From the NCBI RefSeq assembly GCF_900454495.1, contig NZ_UGSI01000001.1:1860001-1924000 (forward strand): a stretch of 64,000 bases of DNA. Reading direction: 5' to 3'. Positions 50,957 to 60,218 of this stretch are shown here, in pieces. This stretch comes from Paenibacillus macerans. Lineage in GTDB: Bacteria; Bacillota; Bacilli; Paenibacillales; Paenibacillaceae. Every line of letters starts with the position of its first letter. Within the stretch, counting starts at the first letter, position 1. Both the position numbers and the translations under genes were made by a program. The notes beneath the pieces were generated by a model. It made no database searches and was not told where the DNA came from. It was given only the letters and a program-made list of their open reading frames with translations.

Positions 50957-51822
50957 TTTTTGCACCGCGGCCGTTTCGAGCAGTGTCACAAACCGACGCC
51001 AGGTGAGGGGGCTGTCTAAAGGGACTGTCTAAAGGGTTCGTGTCTTGGTGTCTTTGCCTGCTGCCTGCCTTTGCACGATTATCCCCATTATTCAGGAGCG
51101 GGGAGCAGGGGGTGGGCTAGAGCAAGTCAAGGGTTCCAAAAAAAGAAGAAAAAACACAAAAAAGATGAGGAAAAAATGAGGCGGTTCAGGTGAGATTTTC
51201 GGCTTGATAAGAGAACGTACGTTTGGTATAATGAAATAAATGGAACTTATGCTCGTATATTCTTGATTCGGGGGCGAGCGTACATGGAGGTCAATGCGGG
51301 AACGGAACTTCGGCCATTCAGCAGCCGTTTTAACAGCGAGCAGGCCTATATGGAGGCGCTAATCGCGAGTGTGTGGCGATTCCGGCTATTCCTTACCGCC
51401 GGCTGATCGCGCGCCAACCAAACCAACCCCTTGCGGCTGCGGCCTGATCGTGGCGCTTGAAAAGATGAGGGAAGTTTGATGCGGATCAACTTAATGGGTA
51501 GGGGTTAGTATGAACTGTGTCGGCGTTGCTGCAGACGGAAGGGTTCAGGCTACAGCATAATCACGGTCTTTTCGTTTCCTTTGCGTCTTGCCCTTGATCT
51601 TCTGTCCTGATCTCTTGTTCGGTCTGTTTCACCTCCCCTAAACCTGGTTCCTTCTCTTAAGCCCGTCTAAATTATCTCGAACCTATCTGCTACTCCACCA
51701 AATATTTTTTCTCCCAAGCTTGTCTTTCTCTCTGCTACCTGATTAAACGGGATAATCGTGCAAAGTCTCTGGACAGCGAGTGTTGACCTGCCGCCCCTCC
51801 CCCCCACTTCCCTCTCCTCAAG
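50957..51822 (+). mobile_element. IS1595-like element, copy 3 (MITE-like internal deletion)
   Basis: 866 bp with both outer parts of the family, in opposite orientation to copies 1 and 2. A start codon with ribosome binding site at 51284 opens a transposase N-terminus (MEVNAGTELRPFSSRF...MEALIA) that jumps after about 32 codons into the final transposase codons in another frame and stops at 51404-51406. About 0.75 kb of coding sequence is missing, leaving ends and noncoding flanks. The element could only move if a transposase acts in trans. Confidence 0.75.
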
Positions 51823-51970
51823 CTTTCAACGCCCTTCCGCGTTTCTTGTGCTGATTTTTGCCCCCTATGTGCGAATCGCTACTGTTTTGCTTCTCCGGTA
51901 AGCTGCCGGATATTCCGTAAGCAATGCTCATCCGTCCGCCGGGCTCTCTATGCAGCATCGAATTCATGCG
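51823..51970. other. Gap between IS1595-like copy 3 and namZ
   Basis: A 45-codon minus-strand frame (from about 51960) ends exactly at the transposon boundary with no ribosome binding site; it may be the stump of a gene cut by the element. No terminator for namZ is visible. Confidence 0.3.
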
Positions 51971-53128
51971 CTACTCTCCCCGCCCTCGTGGATATAGATG
52001 GTAGTCTTCTTTTATCTTCGCAAAGGCCCGGCTCTCCTCCCGGAACCGTTCCAGCATTTCCGGCAGCGGCGCCGCGCCTTCGCGGTACAGCTTGTCGCCG
52101 CACAGCAAATCGATAAATGGCCGGGAATTTTCCTTGACCGGCGGCAAGTAAGCGAAAGCCTCGTAATTGCATTTAATCGTATATAACAGCGTCACTCCGG
52201 TTTCCACGGCCTGAAGCGCCCTTGGGTCCGTAACGTACAGCTGCACGCCTCCGCACAATTCCCCGGCAAATTTCGACGCCGCCGGTTGAAAATAAACCGG
52301 ACGGAACCGTACGCCCGGCAGCCGCTTCGCGTTCATTTCCGCCGCCAAGCCTTCCGGTTCGATGAACGGCGCTCCGATCATTTCGAACGGAAACGTCGTC
52401 CCCCGCCCTTCCGACAAAATCGTCCCTTCGAACAGGCAGGTTCCGCCGTACAGCAAAGCGGTTTCAAAGCGGGGAACGTTCAGGGATGGATGTACCCAAA
52501 TGCGCCCCGTTTCCGGAAACAGCATCCGGGGATCCCAACCTTCGCAAGGCACGATGTACAGTTCGGCCTTCCAGCCCTGCTGCTCGTTGGCCATCGCCGC
52601 CACTTCGCCGGCGGTCAGGCCATAACGCACGCACAGCGGGTAATTGCCGACGAACGATTCGTACCCCGGTTTAAGCACGTTGCCTTCCACCGTAACGCCG
52701 TCCAGCGGATTGATCCGGTCGAGCACGACGAATTCCTTGCCTGCCTTGGCGCAGTCCTCCAGCGCGTACAGCATCGTATAAATGTAAGTATAATACCTAA
52801 CGCCAACGTCCTGGATATCGTAGACGACCACATCGACCTCATCCAGCATCTCCGGGGTCATCCGTTTGGAATCTTGGCGGTACAGGCTGTAGACCGTGAC
52901 CCCGGTATACGGATCTTGATACGTATCCACCGGCGCTCCTGCGGCCAAATCACCGCGCACCCCGTGCTCCGGGGAAAACAAAGCGGCCAGATGAAAATTT
53001 TCGTGCAAAATCCGGATCGTGGACACGAACTCCGCCGTCATTCCCGCCGGTGACGTGATCAGCCCGATCCGTTTGCCCCGGAACAAATGGGCATGCGACA
53101 TGATGCGATCGATCCCGTTGCGAACCAT
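51971..53128 (-). CDS. namZ: Exo-beta-N-acetylmuramidase NamZ-like (DUF1343)
   Basis: 385 aa from the ATG at 53128, which has GAGGAGG eight bases upstream even though the reading frame continues without stop into older gene remnants. DUF1343 hallmarks: FRGKRIGLITSPAGMTAEF, AALFSPEHGVRGDLAAGAPV, DVVVYDIQDVGVRYYTYIYTM, EFVVLDRINPLDG, LFEGTILSEGRGTTFPFEMIGAPFIEP. In Bacillus subtilis NamZ (YbbC) cleaves terminal MurNAc from peptidoglycan fragments. No signal peptide is visible at this start, so a cytoplasmic role on imported muropeptides is possible. Last gene of the ABC importer unit. Confidence 0.85.
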   Translation of the reverse strand: MVRNGIDRIMSHAHLFRGKRIGLITSPAGMTAEFVSTIRILHENFHLAALFSPEHGVRGDLAAGAPVDTYQDPYTGVTVYSLYRQDSKRMTPEMLDEVDVVVYDIQDVGVRYYTYIYTMLYALEDCAKAGKEFVVLDRINPLDGVTVEGNVLKPGYESFVGNYPLCVRYGLTAGEVAAMANEQQGWKAELYIVPCEGWDPRMLFPETGRIWVHPSLNVPRFETALLYGGTCLFEGTILSEGRGTTFPFEMIGAPFIEPEGLAAEMNAKRLPGVRFRPVYFQPAASKFAGELCGGVQLYVTDPRALQAVETGVTLLYTIKCNYEAFAYLPPVKENSRPFIDLLCGDKLYREGAAPLPEMLERFREESRAFAKIKEDYHLYPRGRGE

Positions 53129-53548
53129 GGCCCCAGCCTCCTCATGGGAATGGATATACACGTACGGCTTATAGCCCACCGCATCCTCCCAGTTTTCCAC
53201 ACATAATACAGCCGGGAAGCGAAATGCGCCGGCAGCTCCCGCTGCAGCGAGCCCAGTCCGGCAAAAAAAGCAGGCGTCGACTACGATCCGGTGCGTGGCC
53301 ATATGATCTTTGTGCATGCTGTTTTTAAAATGCGTGATAATGATGTTCGGCCGCACCCGGCGGATCACGTCGCAAACCCGGTAACGCATCTCCTCGCTGT
53401 CGGCCAGCTCGCCGTCCGGGATGTCGAAAACGATCGCTTCGCCGCCGAGCATTTCCGCAAATTCGGCCGCCTCCCGCACCTTCTGCTCGCGGTATTCCGC
53501 CATATCCCGCCCGACCGGCCCCCCGTTCCCCGCCGTCAGCTCTTCCAC
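53129..53548 (-). pseudogene. PIG-L-type deacetylase fragment fused in frame to namZ
   Basis: 140 codons, in frame with namZ and with the GNAT remnant upstream. It reads AEYREQKVREAAEFAEML, FDIPDGELADSEEMRYRVCDVIRRVRPNIIITHFKNSMHKDHMATHRIVVDACFF, the second part of a LmbE/PIG-L zinc deacetylase, with the HxDH metal motif as HKDH. The N-terminal HPDD motif (about 70 residues) and the last part are missing, so it cannot be active. It would have deacetylated an N-acetyl sugar, which suits a cell-wall locus. Confidence 0.7.
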
Positions 53549-54471
53549 AAGCCCATGGCCCTCATGACGCGGATGTACCCCGATTCCGGCGAAAAAGCCC
53601 CGCCCGCTCTCCTCCCGGAGCACCGGCACGGCAAAACCGGCGGCTTTCCCTTCACATGCCGCGACCACCAGCGGTGCGCCGCTGGCGGCATACTCCGGAA
53701 TTTGCCGTCTCCACAGCGGGTTGTCGAAGCCGTCCAACATTTCCGCCAGCCCCTCATGCCTGCCCGGATCGTACATCTCTACCCGGTAGCCCCCCGCCAA
53801 AGCCTTCCGCTTCCTGGCGCGGATATCGTCCGGGATCGCAAAGCCGGCAAGCGCCAGGTACATCCCGCATTGCCGCGCCCGCTCCGCGTACCCGTGCCGG
53901 AGCAGACAGCCGTGCAGCCTGCTGCCCGCGGGCACGCCGGCGCATTGTTGTGCTCGTGCTGCGGCGTCCCCGGAATGTACCACGGCAGCGGCATCGAATT
54001 AAAAAACAGGACATCGGCCTGTTTTTTGCCCAAGGCCTGAAAACGCCGCTCCAGCGTATCCAGCTACTTCCGGTAATGCGCCTCGGTTTGATGATCTTCC
54101 GCCAGCACGATGCAGGTAATATACCCCGCCGCCTCGCCCAAAGGGAGATCATCTCCCGTACAGCCGCAGGCAAAGCCCCGAACCCGGCCGGAATCGTCCA
54201 GCAAAAGCCGGACCGTTTCCCGGTCAAAATACGGGTTTGACGTAAAAACGCGGTCAAAGCCGCTCTTCGTCAGCTCCTTGTAACCGTCCTTAACCGCTTC
54301 CCGGTTCCACAGATCAATCACCTCGGAACGATAGCGGTCTTCCCATGTCACCACCACGAAATCCGCACCTCCGGCCGGCCAGATTTTGTTTCGGTTTTGT
54401 TTCGGGGAGGCGCTCCCTCTCACCGCCCGCAACTGAACCTCCCTACCGACACAGAGCGTCTTCCCCTCCAT
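53549..54471 (-). pseudogene. Broken GNAT-type acetyltransferase gene
   Basis: The 5' part (54471 to about 54064) encodes VTWEDRYRSEVIDLWNREAVKDGYKELTKSGFDRVF, VRGFACGCTGDD and AAGYITCIVLAEDHQTEAHYRK, then a TAG stop (about 54064). The same frame goes on with LDTLERRFQALGKKQADVLFFNSMPLPWYIPGTPQHEH, then a frameshift near 53940-53985 moves to RLHGCLLRHGYAERARQCGMYLAL and continues to GFFAGIGVHPRHEGHGL, where it joins the PIG-L fragment. It begins three bases after the permease stop, so it was the next gene of the ABC importer operon. Confidence 0.7.
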
Positions 54472-54474
54472 CGA

Positions 54475-55335
54475 TCAGCCTTTCACCGCCCCGACAGTAA
54501 CGCCTTCCAGAAAGTATTTCTGCAAGCTAAAAAACAAAATGAACATCGGCACCGCGGATATGGCCGCTCCGGCCATCATCGGCGCAAAATACGTCGTGTT
54601 GGCGAAGCGGAAATTTTTGAGTCCCACCTGGATCGTCTGCATATCCATCGTATTCGTGACGAGAAACGGCCAGAAGAACGTGTTCCAGCTGTCCATAAAG
54701 GTCAGGATGGCCATCACCGCCATCACCGTTTTCGAAAGCGGCATTATGATTTTGGTGAAGATTTGCCATTGGTTGCAGCCCTCCACCTTGGCGCATTCCA
54801 GAATTTCGCCCGGAATCGAACTCATGAACTGCTTCGCCAGAAAAATGTTGTACACCGTGACCAGTCCCGGCAAAATCAAAGCGCTGTACGTATTTTCGAT
54901 ACGGAAAATGTTCACGATCAAAATATACAGCGGCACCTGGATCACCTGGTAAGGGATCATCATCGCGCACAGCAGGAGCGAAAACAGCAGCGCTCTGCCG
55001 CGGAAGCGGATTTTGGAGAAGGCGTATCCCGCCAGCGTGGCGAATGCGACGTTCGTGACCATGACGCTGGCCGCAACGATCAGCGAATTGAGCAGCCAGC
55101 GGTAGGAATGTTCGCTGTACTCGAAGAAAAACCTGTAGGAAGCGAGCGAAATTTTGGCCGGCCACAGCGAGTAGCTTAACGCTCCGGCTTCCACCGGATC
55201 GCCGAACGAAGAAATAATCATGAAATAGATCGGAAACAACGTGGCCAGCGCAAAGAGCAGAAGAACCAGCATCAGCAGCGTGTTTCGGACATGCTTTATA
55301 GATTTGTTGCCTGTATGGGTGCTGTACAACGCCAT
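54475..55335 (-). CDS. Carbohydrate ABC transporter permease (MalG type)
   Basis: 286 aa, six membrane helices. MalG-type coupling (EAA) loop appears as ECAKVEGCNQWQIFTKIIMPLSKT; N-terminal LLLFALATLFPIYFMIISSFGDP and C-terminal FILFFSLQKYFLEGVTVGAVKG are standard. Works with the MalF-type permease upstream (22-base gap) and the binding protein; the missing ATPase must be supplied elsewhere, such as a shared MsmK-type ATPase. Substrate inferred to be a MurNAc-containing sugar because of namZ and the RpiR gene nearby. Confidence 0.9.
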   Translation of the reverse strand: MALYSTHTGNKSIKHVRNTLLMLVLLLFALATLFPIYFMIISSFGDPVEAGALSYSLWPAKISLASYRFFFEYSEHSYRWLLNSLIVAASVMVTNVAFATLAGYAFSKIRFRGRALLFSLLLCAMMIPYQVIQVPLYILIVNIFRIENTYSALILPGLVTVYNIFLAKQFMSSIPGEILECAKVEGCNQWQIFTKIIMPLSKTVMAVMAILTFMDSWNTFFWPFLVTNTMDMQTIQVGLKNFRFANTTYFAPMMAGAAISAVPMFILFFSLQKYFLEGVTVGAVKG

Positions 55336-55357
55336 GATTTCATCCTCCTCCCGCGCT

Positions 55358-56275
55358 CTAGTACTCGACGTCGTTGCCCAGGAATTTAAACTGAATGAGG
55401 GAAATGCCGGCGATAATGACGGTCAGGATCAGCGATTGCGCCGCCGCTTCGCCGAATTCGAAATACTTGAACGCATTGTTGAAAATGAGCAGGCCCACCA
55501 TCGTCGTGGCGTTGTCGGGCCCGCCGCCGGTCATCAGATACGCGTTCTGGAACACCTGGAACGACCCGATCACTCCCGTGACGAGCAAAAACAACGTCGT
55601 CGGTTTGAGGCAGGGGATCACGATATGCCACAGCTTCTGCAGGAAAGACGCCCCGTCCAGCTCGGCGGCTTCATAATAGCTGCCGTCAATGCCGAGCAGC
55701 GCCGCCAAATAAATGATGATGCTCGTGCCGTGACTGGACAGCCAGGCCATAAGCACAAGCGAAAACATCGCCGTGGCGCTGGACCCCAGCCAGTTCTGGT
55801 TGGCGATGCCGAACACGCCGAGCAGCCGGTTCAGAATCCCGGAAGGCATCGGATCGAAGATCCACAGCCAGACGACGGAAAGCGCTACGCCGGAGGCGAC
55901 CGCCGGCAGATAATAGACCGCCTTGAACGCCGTCTGCAAACCTTTTTTCAACGGCAATATCATAATGGCTACGGCAAAGGAGAGGAATAAGGACACGGGT
56001 ACCGTCAGCACCGTGTAGACGATCGTATTTTTAATCGACTGCCAAAACAACGAATCCCCGAAGGTGGCGGCATAATTGGCAAGCCCCGCAAAGCTGGAAC
56101 CCAGCGGTTTGTACTCTTGAAAACTGATGATAAAGGCGCTGACGACCGGGTATGCGGTAAACATGGCGTAGACGGCCAGCGCCACGGCGATAAACGCATA
56201 CGCCCAGGCCCCGTCCCCCTTCATCCTGAGTTTCTTCGCCGTTTTTGCAGGTTTAAGTTTAGCTGCCTGGGCCAT
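55358..56275 (-). CDS. Carbohydrate ABC transporter permease (MalF type)
   Basis: 305 aa, six membrane helices. The EAA loop reads YYEAAELDGASFLQKLWHIVIPCLKPTT; N-terminal AYAFIAVALAVYAMFTAYPVVSAF and LTGVIGSFQVFQNAYLMTGGGPDNAT-like block (GSFQVFQNAYLMTGGGPDNATT) are family hallmarks. Pairs with the MalG-type protein. The start at 56275 has AAGGAGATCGGAC upstream; it follows the binding-protein gene by 81 bases. Confidence 0.9.
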   Translation of the reverse strand: MAQAAKLKPAKTAKKLRMKGDGAWAYAFIAVALAVYAMFTAYPVVSAFIISFQEYKPLGSSFAGLANYAATFGDSLFWQSIKNTIVYTVLTVPVSLFLSFAVAIMILPLKKGLQTAFKAVYYLPAVASGVALSVVWLWIFDPMPSGILNRLLGVFGIANQNWLGSSATAMFSLVLMAWLSSHGTSIIIYLAALLGIDGSYYEAAELDGASFLQKLWHIVIPCLKPTTLFLLVTGVIGSFQVFQNAYLMTGGGPDNATTMVGLLIFNNAFKYFEFGEAAAQSLILTVIIAGISLIQFKFLGNDVEY

Positions 56276-56356
56276 AATGTCCGATCTCCTTTTCGCTCAG
56301 TATGTAAATGGATCGGATAGCCGATTGATCCGCTCACCCGGCTATCCGCAGCGAGG

Positions 56357-57805
56357 CTAATCGATGGCAACCCCGTCTTCGCCAAACGTTTTGACCGCTT
56401 CGTTCTTGACGGCCTCGTGCATCTCCTCCGGGGTAATCTCGCCGGCCAACAAAGCCTGCAGTTTCGGAACGATCACGGCGTCCTCGATTTTGATGGCCCC
56501 AGCGCCCAGCTCGACCGGAATATCCGGGCGGGCCGGCGCGGCATGCAACAGCAGCGTTTGCACGGCCGCTTCATTGTCCGGATTACGGTCGATCGTCATG
56601 CTTTTGGCCGCCTCTCTGGCGCTCTTGGTAATAGGCGCGGCGAACAGATCGTTGTTCGTGGTGGCCGCCACTTTCCCGCTGGCAAGGAAATAAGCCGCTT
56701 TAACTACGTTCGCTTTATGTTCCGGGGTCGGCTCCTTTTTGCCGCGGAAGGTGACGTAGCCGTCGACGACCGTGCTGGATACCGCTTCTTCGCCGAGGAA
56801 GCTCGGCACCGGAAGCACGATATAATCCACCGGAATGCTGCCGGCGACCGCGCTGCCGTCGTTCGCTTTGAGCTTCTCGTTGTTTTGCTTCGCCGAGTTT
56901 TCGAACGTGGCCAGCCCTTTGCCGGTGATCATCGTCTGCCCGGTCAGGAACATATTCCAGCGTTTGCCGGCGTCAACGGAACTCAGTTCTTTCGGCATCG
57001 AACCGTCATCGATCATCTGCCGGATCGCCTTCAGCACTTCCAGGAAGTTTTTGCTCGTGTAAGCGTATTTCAAGTCTTCCGTAAAGGCGCTCTTCATCCC
57101 GGCGTTTTTGACCAAAATGCTGAGGTAATCCTTCCCGGTGACGCCGGCGGTCGCGAACACGAAGCCGTAGCGTTTCGCCGCGCCGCCTTCCTTGACGGTT
57201 CCTTTTTTGATCGCTTCGCGGAACTCGTCGTACGTCCAGCCGTTTTGCTGCACGTTTTTCCAGTCGATGCCGGCCTCCTCAAGAAACTGCCTGTTGCCGC
57301 CGAGCGCGTGCACTTCCATATAGGCGGGGAACCCGTAAAGTCCCTCGCCCTTTTTCATATATTCGAGCGGCACGGGATCATAATCGTCGATCATGTCCTG
57401 CGTAACCGTATCCGTAATGTCCATCAGCATCTCCTGCTGTACGTATTTGGAGATCCCGTCGGAACCGATAAAAGCGATGTCCGGGGGACTGCCGGCATTG
57501 ACCTGCGTATCAAGCTTTTGCGTCATGTCTTCCCAACTGGCCGGTTCAATTTTTAAGGTCAAATTCGGATACAGAGCATTGAAATCTTTTTCCATTTGCG
57601 CAAAATTGCTTTGAAAATTGCCGGAAACCGGCGGAAGGAGCGCAGTGATCGTATCCTTCGCTTCCGCAGCCGTCCCGTTCCCCGAATTGCCGGAACTTTC
57701 GGAGCCGCTTCCGCTACCTGAGCCGCCGCCGTTACCGCATGCGGTTAATGCCGGCAACGACAGCGCTAAAGCCAATACGGACGCCAGCAGATGCTTTTTT
57801 CTCAT
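56357..57805 (-). CDS. Extracellular sugar-binding lipoprotein of an ABC importer
   Basis: 482 aa. Lipoprotein signal peptide with lipobox LPALTACGNGGG (Cys about residue 23) and a Gly/Ser-rich linker, then a family 1 solute-binding fold: DFNALYPNLTLKIEPASWEDMTQKLDTQVNAGSPPDIAFIGSDG, and MFLTGQTMITGKGLATF near the middle. It captures the sugar outside the membrane for the two permeases encoded downstream. A cre-like site lies at 57882-57895 and gives probable CcpA control. Confidence 0.9.
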   Translation of the reverse strand: MRKKHLLASVLALALSLPALTACGNGGGSGSGSGSESSGNSGNGTAAEAKDTITALLPPVSGNFQSNFAQMEKDFNALYPNLTLKIEPASWEDMTQKLDTQVNAGSPPDIAFIGSDGISKYVQQEMLMDITDTVTQDMIDDYDPVPLEYMKKGEGLYGFPAYMEVHALGGNRQFLEEAGIDWKNVQQNGWTYDEFREAIKKGTVKEGGAAKRYGFVFATAGVTGKDYLSILVKNAGMKSAFTEDLKYAYTSKNFLEVLKAIRQMIDDGSMPKELSSVDAGKRWNMFLTGQTMITGKGLATFENSAKQNNEKLKANDGSAVAGSIPVDYIVLPVPSFLGEEAVSSTVVDGYVTFRGKKEPTPEHKANVVKAAYFLASGKVAATTNNDLFAAPITKSAREAAKSMTIDRNPDNEAAVQTLLLHAAPARPDIPVELGAGAIKIEDAVIVPKLQALLAGEITPEEMHEAVKNEAVKTFGEDGVAID

Positions 57806-57881
57806 CGAAAATCCTCCCCTGGGATATCGCGCTAACTCATTTGTGCGCGGATGGCCAATTTCAGATGGCCCTCGCTTTTCT

Positions 57882-57895
57882 TTTAAGCGCTTGCA
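57882..57895 (-). promoter_or_regulatory. cre-like site upstream of the sugar-binding protein gene
   Basis: On the minus strand TGCAAGCGCTTAAA matches the cre consensus at most positions, including the AGCGCTT core. It lies about 80 bases before the gene. The rest of the 57806-58112 gap is AT-rich and holds the promoter. Confidence 0.5.
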
Positions 57896-58112
57896 CGGAT
57901 TGTTCCGCCAATCATTTTCGTGTTAGGATTTATCCCCTCCATTGTTATTTTCGCGAAATATTTTTCCATGGCGCTTCATTCTCCTCGCAGTTGGTTTCGA
58001 GATGCCCGTTTCTTGTGTCCTATATTAAGGCGGAAAATGTGACACCGTCAATAGAATTTGAAATAAAATTTCACTGTGTAATATTTTTTTGTTTTTTTAC
58101 TCCTATAACCTA

Positions 58113-58164
58113 ACAAAAAAAGACAACTTCACGTAAGGAAACCTCAAGTAAAGTCGTCTTTTAG
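58113..58164 (-). terminator. Terminator of the rpiR-type gene
   Basis: On the minus strand AAAAGACGACTT pairs with AAGTTGTCTTTT (one G-T pair) around a long loop and continues into TTTTG. It lies about 40 bases after the regulator stop and separates it from the ABC unit. Confidence 0.65.
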
Positions 58165-58200
58165 CAATTCGTGTTGCGGGTCATGTTGCGGGCCCTGCGA

Positions 58201-59064
58201 TTATCTGCGGTGCTTGCCGGCCAAAACGTTATGCGTCTTGGTCAGATATTTCTTGACGATGGCATAGTCCGCGCTGGCTACACCGGCGAACAGCATATCA
58301 ATGACCGTCAGCATGGCGATTCTCGAGCCCATGGCCCCGCTGCGAATCGTCACCTCCGGCGTGGAGATGCCGAGCAGGATGTCGGCTTTGTCCGCGAGCT
58401 CGCTTTTATTGTATTTGGTAATGGCGATCGTTGTCGCTTGGTTCTTGCGGGCGATCTCCAGCGTCTCCAAAATCTCCGCCGTATTGCCCGAATTGGAGAC
58501 GAAGATGGCGGCATCCCCCCTACCGAGCAGCGTAGCGGCCATCAGCTGGCTGTGCCCGTCGGTATAGGAGTGGCACATTTTGTTGATGCGCGAAAATTTC
58601 TGCTCCCCGTCCCGGCATACCAGGCCGGAAGCGCCGATGCCGAAAAACACGATGCGTTCGCTCTCCCGGAGCGCCTGAACGGCTCTGGCAACCTCGCCGC
58701 GGTCGAGCACGCTTAACGTATCTTCAATCGACTTCATATTGTTGCGCGAAATGTTGGCGATGATCGTGAAGAGATCGTCCCCCGGCTGAATGTCCGTATA
58801 TTGATCCTTCTCTTCGTCGTCCATCGAGCCCAGCGCCGCGGAAATGCTGACGATAAAGCTGCGATACCCGTTGTAGCCCATCGTTTTGCAAAAACGGAGC
58901 ACCGAAGCGTCGCTGGTCTTGCTGAGCTTGGCCAGACTTTTGATCGAGAGATGGGGAATTTCCTCCAAATTGGCCATGATGTATTCGGCCACCATGCGTT
59001 CCACCGGGGTCAGATGCTCCTTCATATCCCTGATCTTAATTAGAATATTGTCGTTGATCGCCAT
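58201..59064 (-). CDS. MurR/RpiR-family transcriptional regulator
   Basis: 287 aa. N-terminal HTH_6 domain (about 1-80, LTPVERMVAEYIMANLEEIPHLSIKSLAKLSKTSDASVLRFCKTMGYNGYRSF) and C-terminal SIS sugar-phosphate domain (about 120-260, RIVFFGIGASGLVCRDGEQKFSR, DAAIFVSNSGNTAEILETLEIARKNQATTIAIT). Regulators of this class sense phosphosugars such as MurNAc-6-P. It is upstream of the ABC importer on the same strand and is the likely regulator of the cell-wall-sugar locus. Confidence 0.9.
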   Translation of the reverse strand: MAINDNILIKIRDMKEHLTPVERMVAEYIMANLEEIPHLSIKSLAKLSKTSDASVLRFCKTMGYNGYRSFIVSISAALGSMDDEEKDQYTDIQPGDDLFTIIANISRNNMKSIEDTLSVLDRGEVARAVQALRESERIVFFGIGASGLVCRDGEQKFSRINKMCHSYTDGHSQLMAATLLGRGDAAIFVSNSGNTAEILETLEIARKNQATTIAITKYNKSELADKADILLGISTPEVTIRSGAMGSRIAMLTVIDMLFAGVASADYAIVKKYLTKTHNVLAGKHRR

Positions 59065-59186
59065 GAAAATACCTACTTGTTCTGATTTTTATAGCAAAAC
59101 TCGCAATCATATATTAAGCGTAAACAACCCAAATTACAAGCTGAAAAAATATAAAATTCTGGAAATCCCCCTGTTTTGCTTCAGCT

Positions 59187-60218
59187 TTATCCCGGCAATT
59201 CAAACCGGATCTCTACGGGAGCAGTGGCGGATGCAGCTTGCGGCGTCCTTTCCGCTATTCCCAGCTCCAGCACCGCCGCAATCCGCTCCTGCGCCTTGAC
59301 GCCAAAGCTCCGGCACCGCTCCAGATCGTAGATCCACTCGGGCCTGGTTCGGCGTACGCCCCAATTTTTTGCTTTGGCCAGCAGTTGAAAGTTCTGCACC
59401 AGACAGCACGCCGCGGCAAAATCCTCTTCCCGTTTGTGCGGGTCCGACTCTTCTTTCACCACGACGAGCAGGCGGGCCGGCATTGTGCGCGGAACGACCG
59501 TTTGTGCATGGGCCTCATTCATACCGCCGGTCGCAAAAATAAACCGCCAAGGCTCTCTTAACCGGTCATTCGGCGCCCAAACGGCATCGTTCAGCAATTC
59601 CAGTACGTTTTGTTCGGAAATCGGGGGTTGCAGCCCCCTCTCATGAGGCGCGCCGCCAAGAAGGGCAGTCCACTTCTGCTCCGCCGGCGTTCTTTTCCGG
59701 GCTCTTGGAGCCTTATCGAAATAACCCATATGTAAAATGCCTGCGAATCTTTCCCCTTCCCGCAACCCTATTTCCTTAAAAAACAGTTCGCTTTGAAATA
59801 GCGGGTCCGTATCCCATAACATGCCCAAACCGCGCTCCCAGCCCAGCAATTGAAAGTTTTGCATGACGCCGCAGGCGGCCGCGAAATTTTCGTCGCTTTC
59901 CCGCTCATCGGCTCCGGATTCCGCCATTACGATCAGGTGCCCCGGGATATCCGCCACCCTCCTGCTCAGGATATCCAGCATTTTGGAAGGAATCAGCTTG
60001 CCGAACCTGCTCTCTTTCGCCTTGGCCAGCATGGTCTCCGCCAAATGCCGGCGCGACTCCGGCGTTCCGATGTAAATGCAGCGCCACCGCGGAGCTCCAT
60101 CGGTTTCATACAGACCCGCTGCCTGGTTTAATAGGGACTCCACAAGTTCCCGGGATACCGGAGAAACATTGAAATTCCGGATCGTTCTGCGCTCCCGGAT
60201 CGTTTTCGAAGAAATCAT
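59187..60218 (-). CDS. Two-lobed nitroreductase-like protein
   Basis: 343 aa with an internal duplication. Lobe 1 (about 1-185): RERRTIRNFNVSPVSRELVESLLNQAAGL, PGHLIVMAESGADERESDENFAAACGVMQNFQLLGWERGLGMLWDTDP. Lobe 2 (about 205-340): SEQNVLELLNDAVWAPNDRLREPWRFIFATGG, PARLLVVVKEESDPHKREEDFAAACCLVQNFQLLAKAKNWGVRRTRPEW. The parallel EDFAAACxxxQNFQLL segments show the duplication. Lobe 1 keeps the RRTIR flavin-binding motif; lobe 2 lacks it. Nitroreductases are normally homodimers of about 200 aa, so this is a fused pair; substrate unknown. Confidence 0.8.
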   Translation of the reverse strand: MISSKTIRERRTIRNFNVSPVSRELVESLLNQAAGLYETDGAPRWRCIYIGTPESRRHLAETMLAKAKESRFGKLIPSKMLDILSRRVADIPGHLIVMAESGADERESDENFAAACGVMQNFQLLGWERGLGMLWDTDPLFQSELFFKEIGLREGERFAGILHMGYFDKAPRARKRTPAEQKWTALLGGAPHERGLQPPISEQNVLELLNDAVWAPNDRLREPWRFIFATGGMNEAHAQTVVPRTMPARLLVVVKEESDPHKREEDFAAACCLVQNFQLLAKAKNWGVRRTRPEWIYDLERCRSFGVKAQERIAAVLELGIAERTPQAASATAPVEIRFELPG

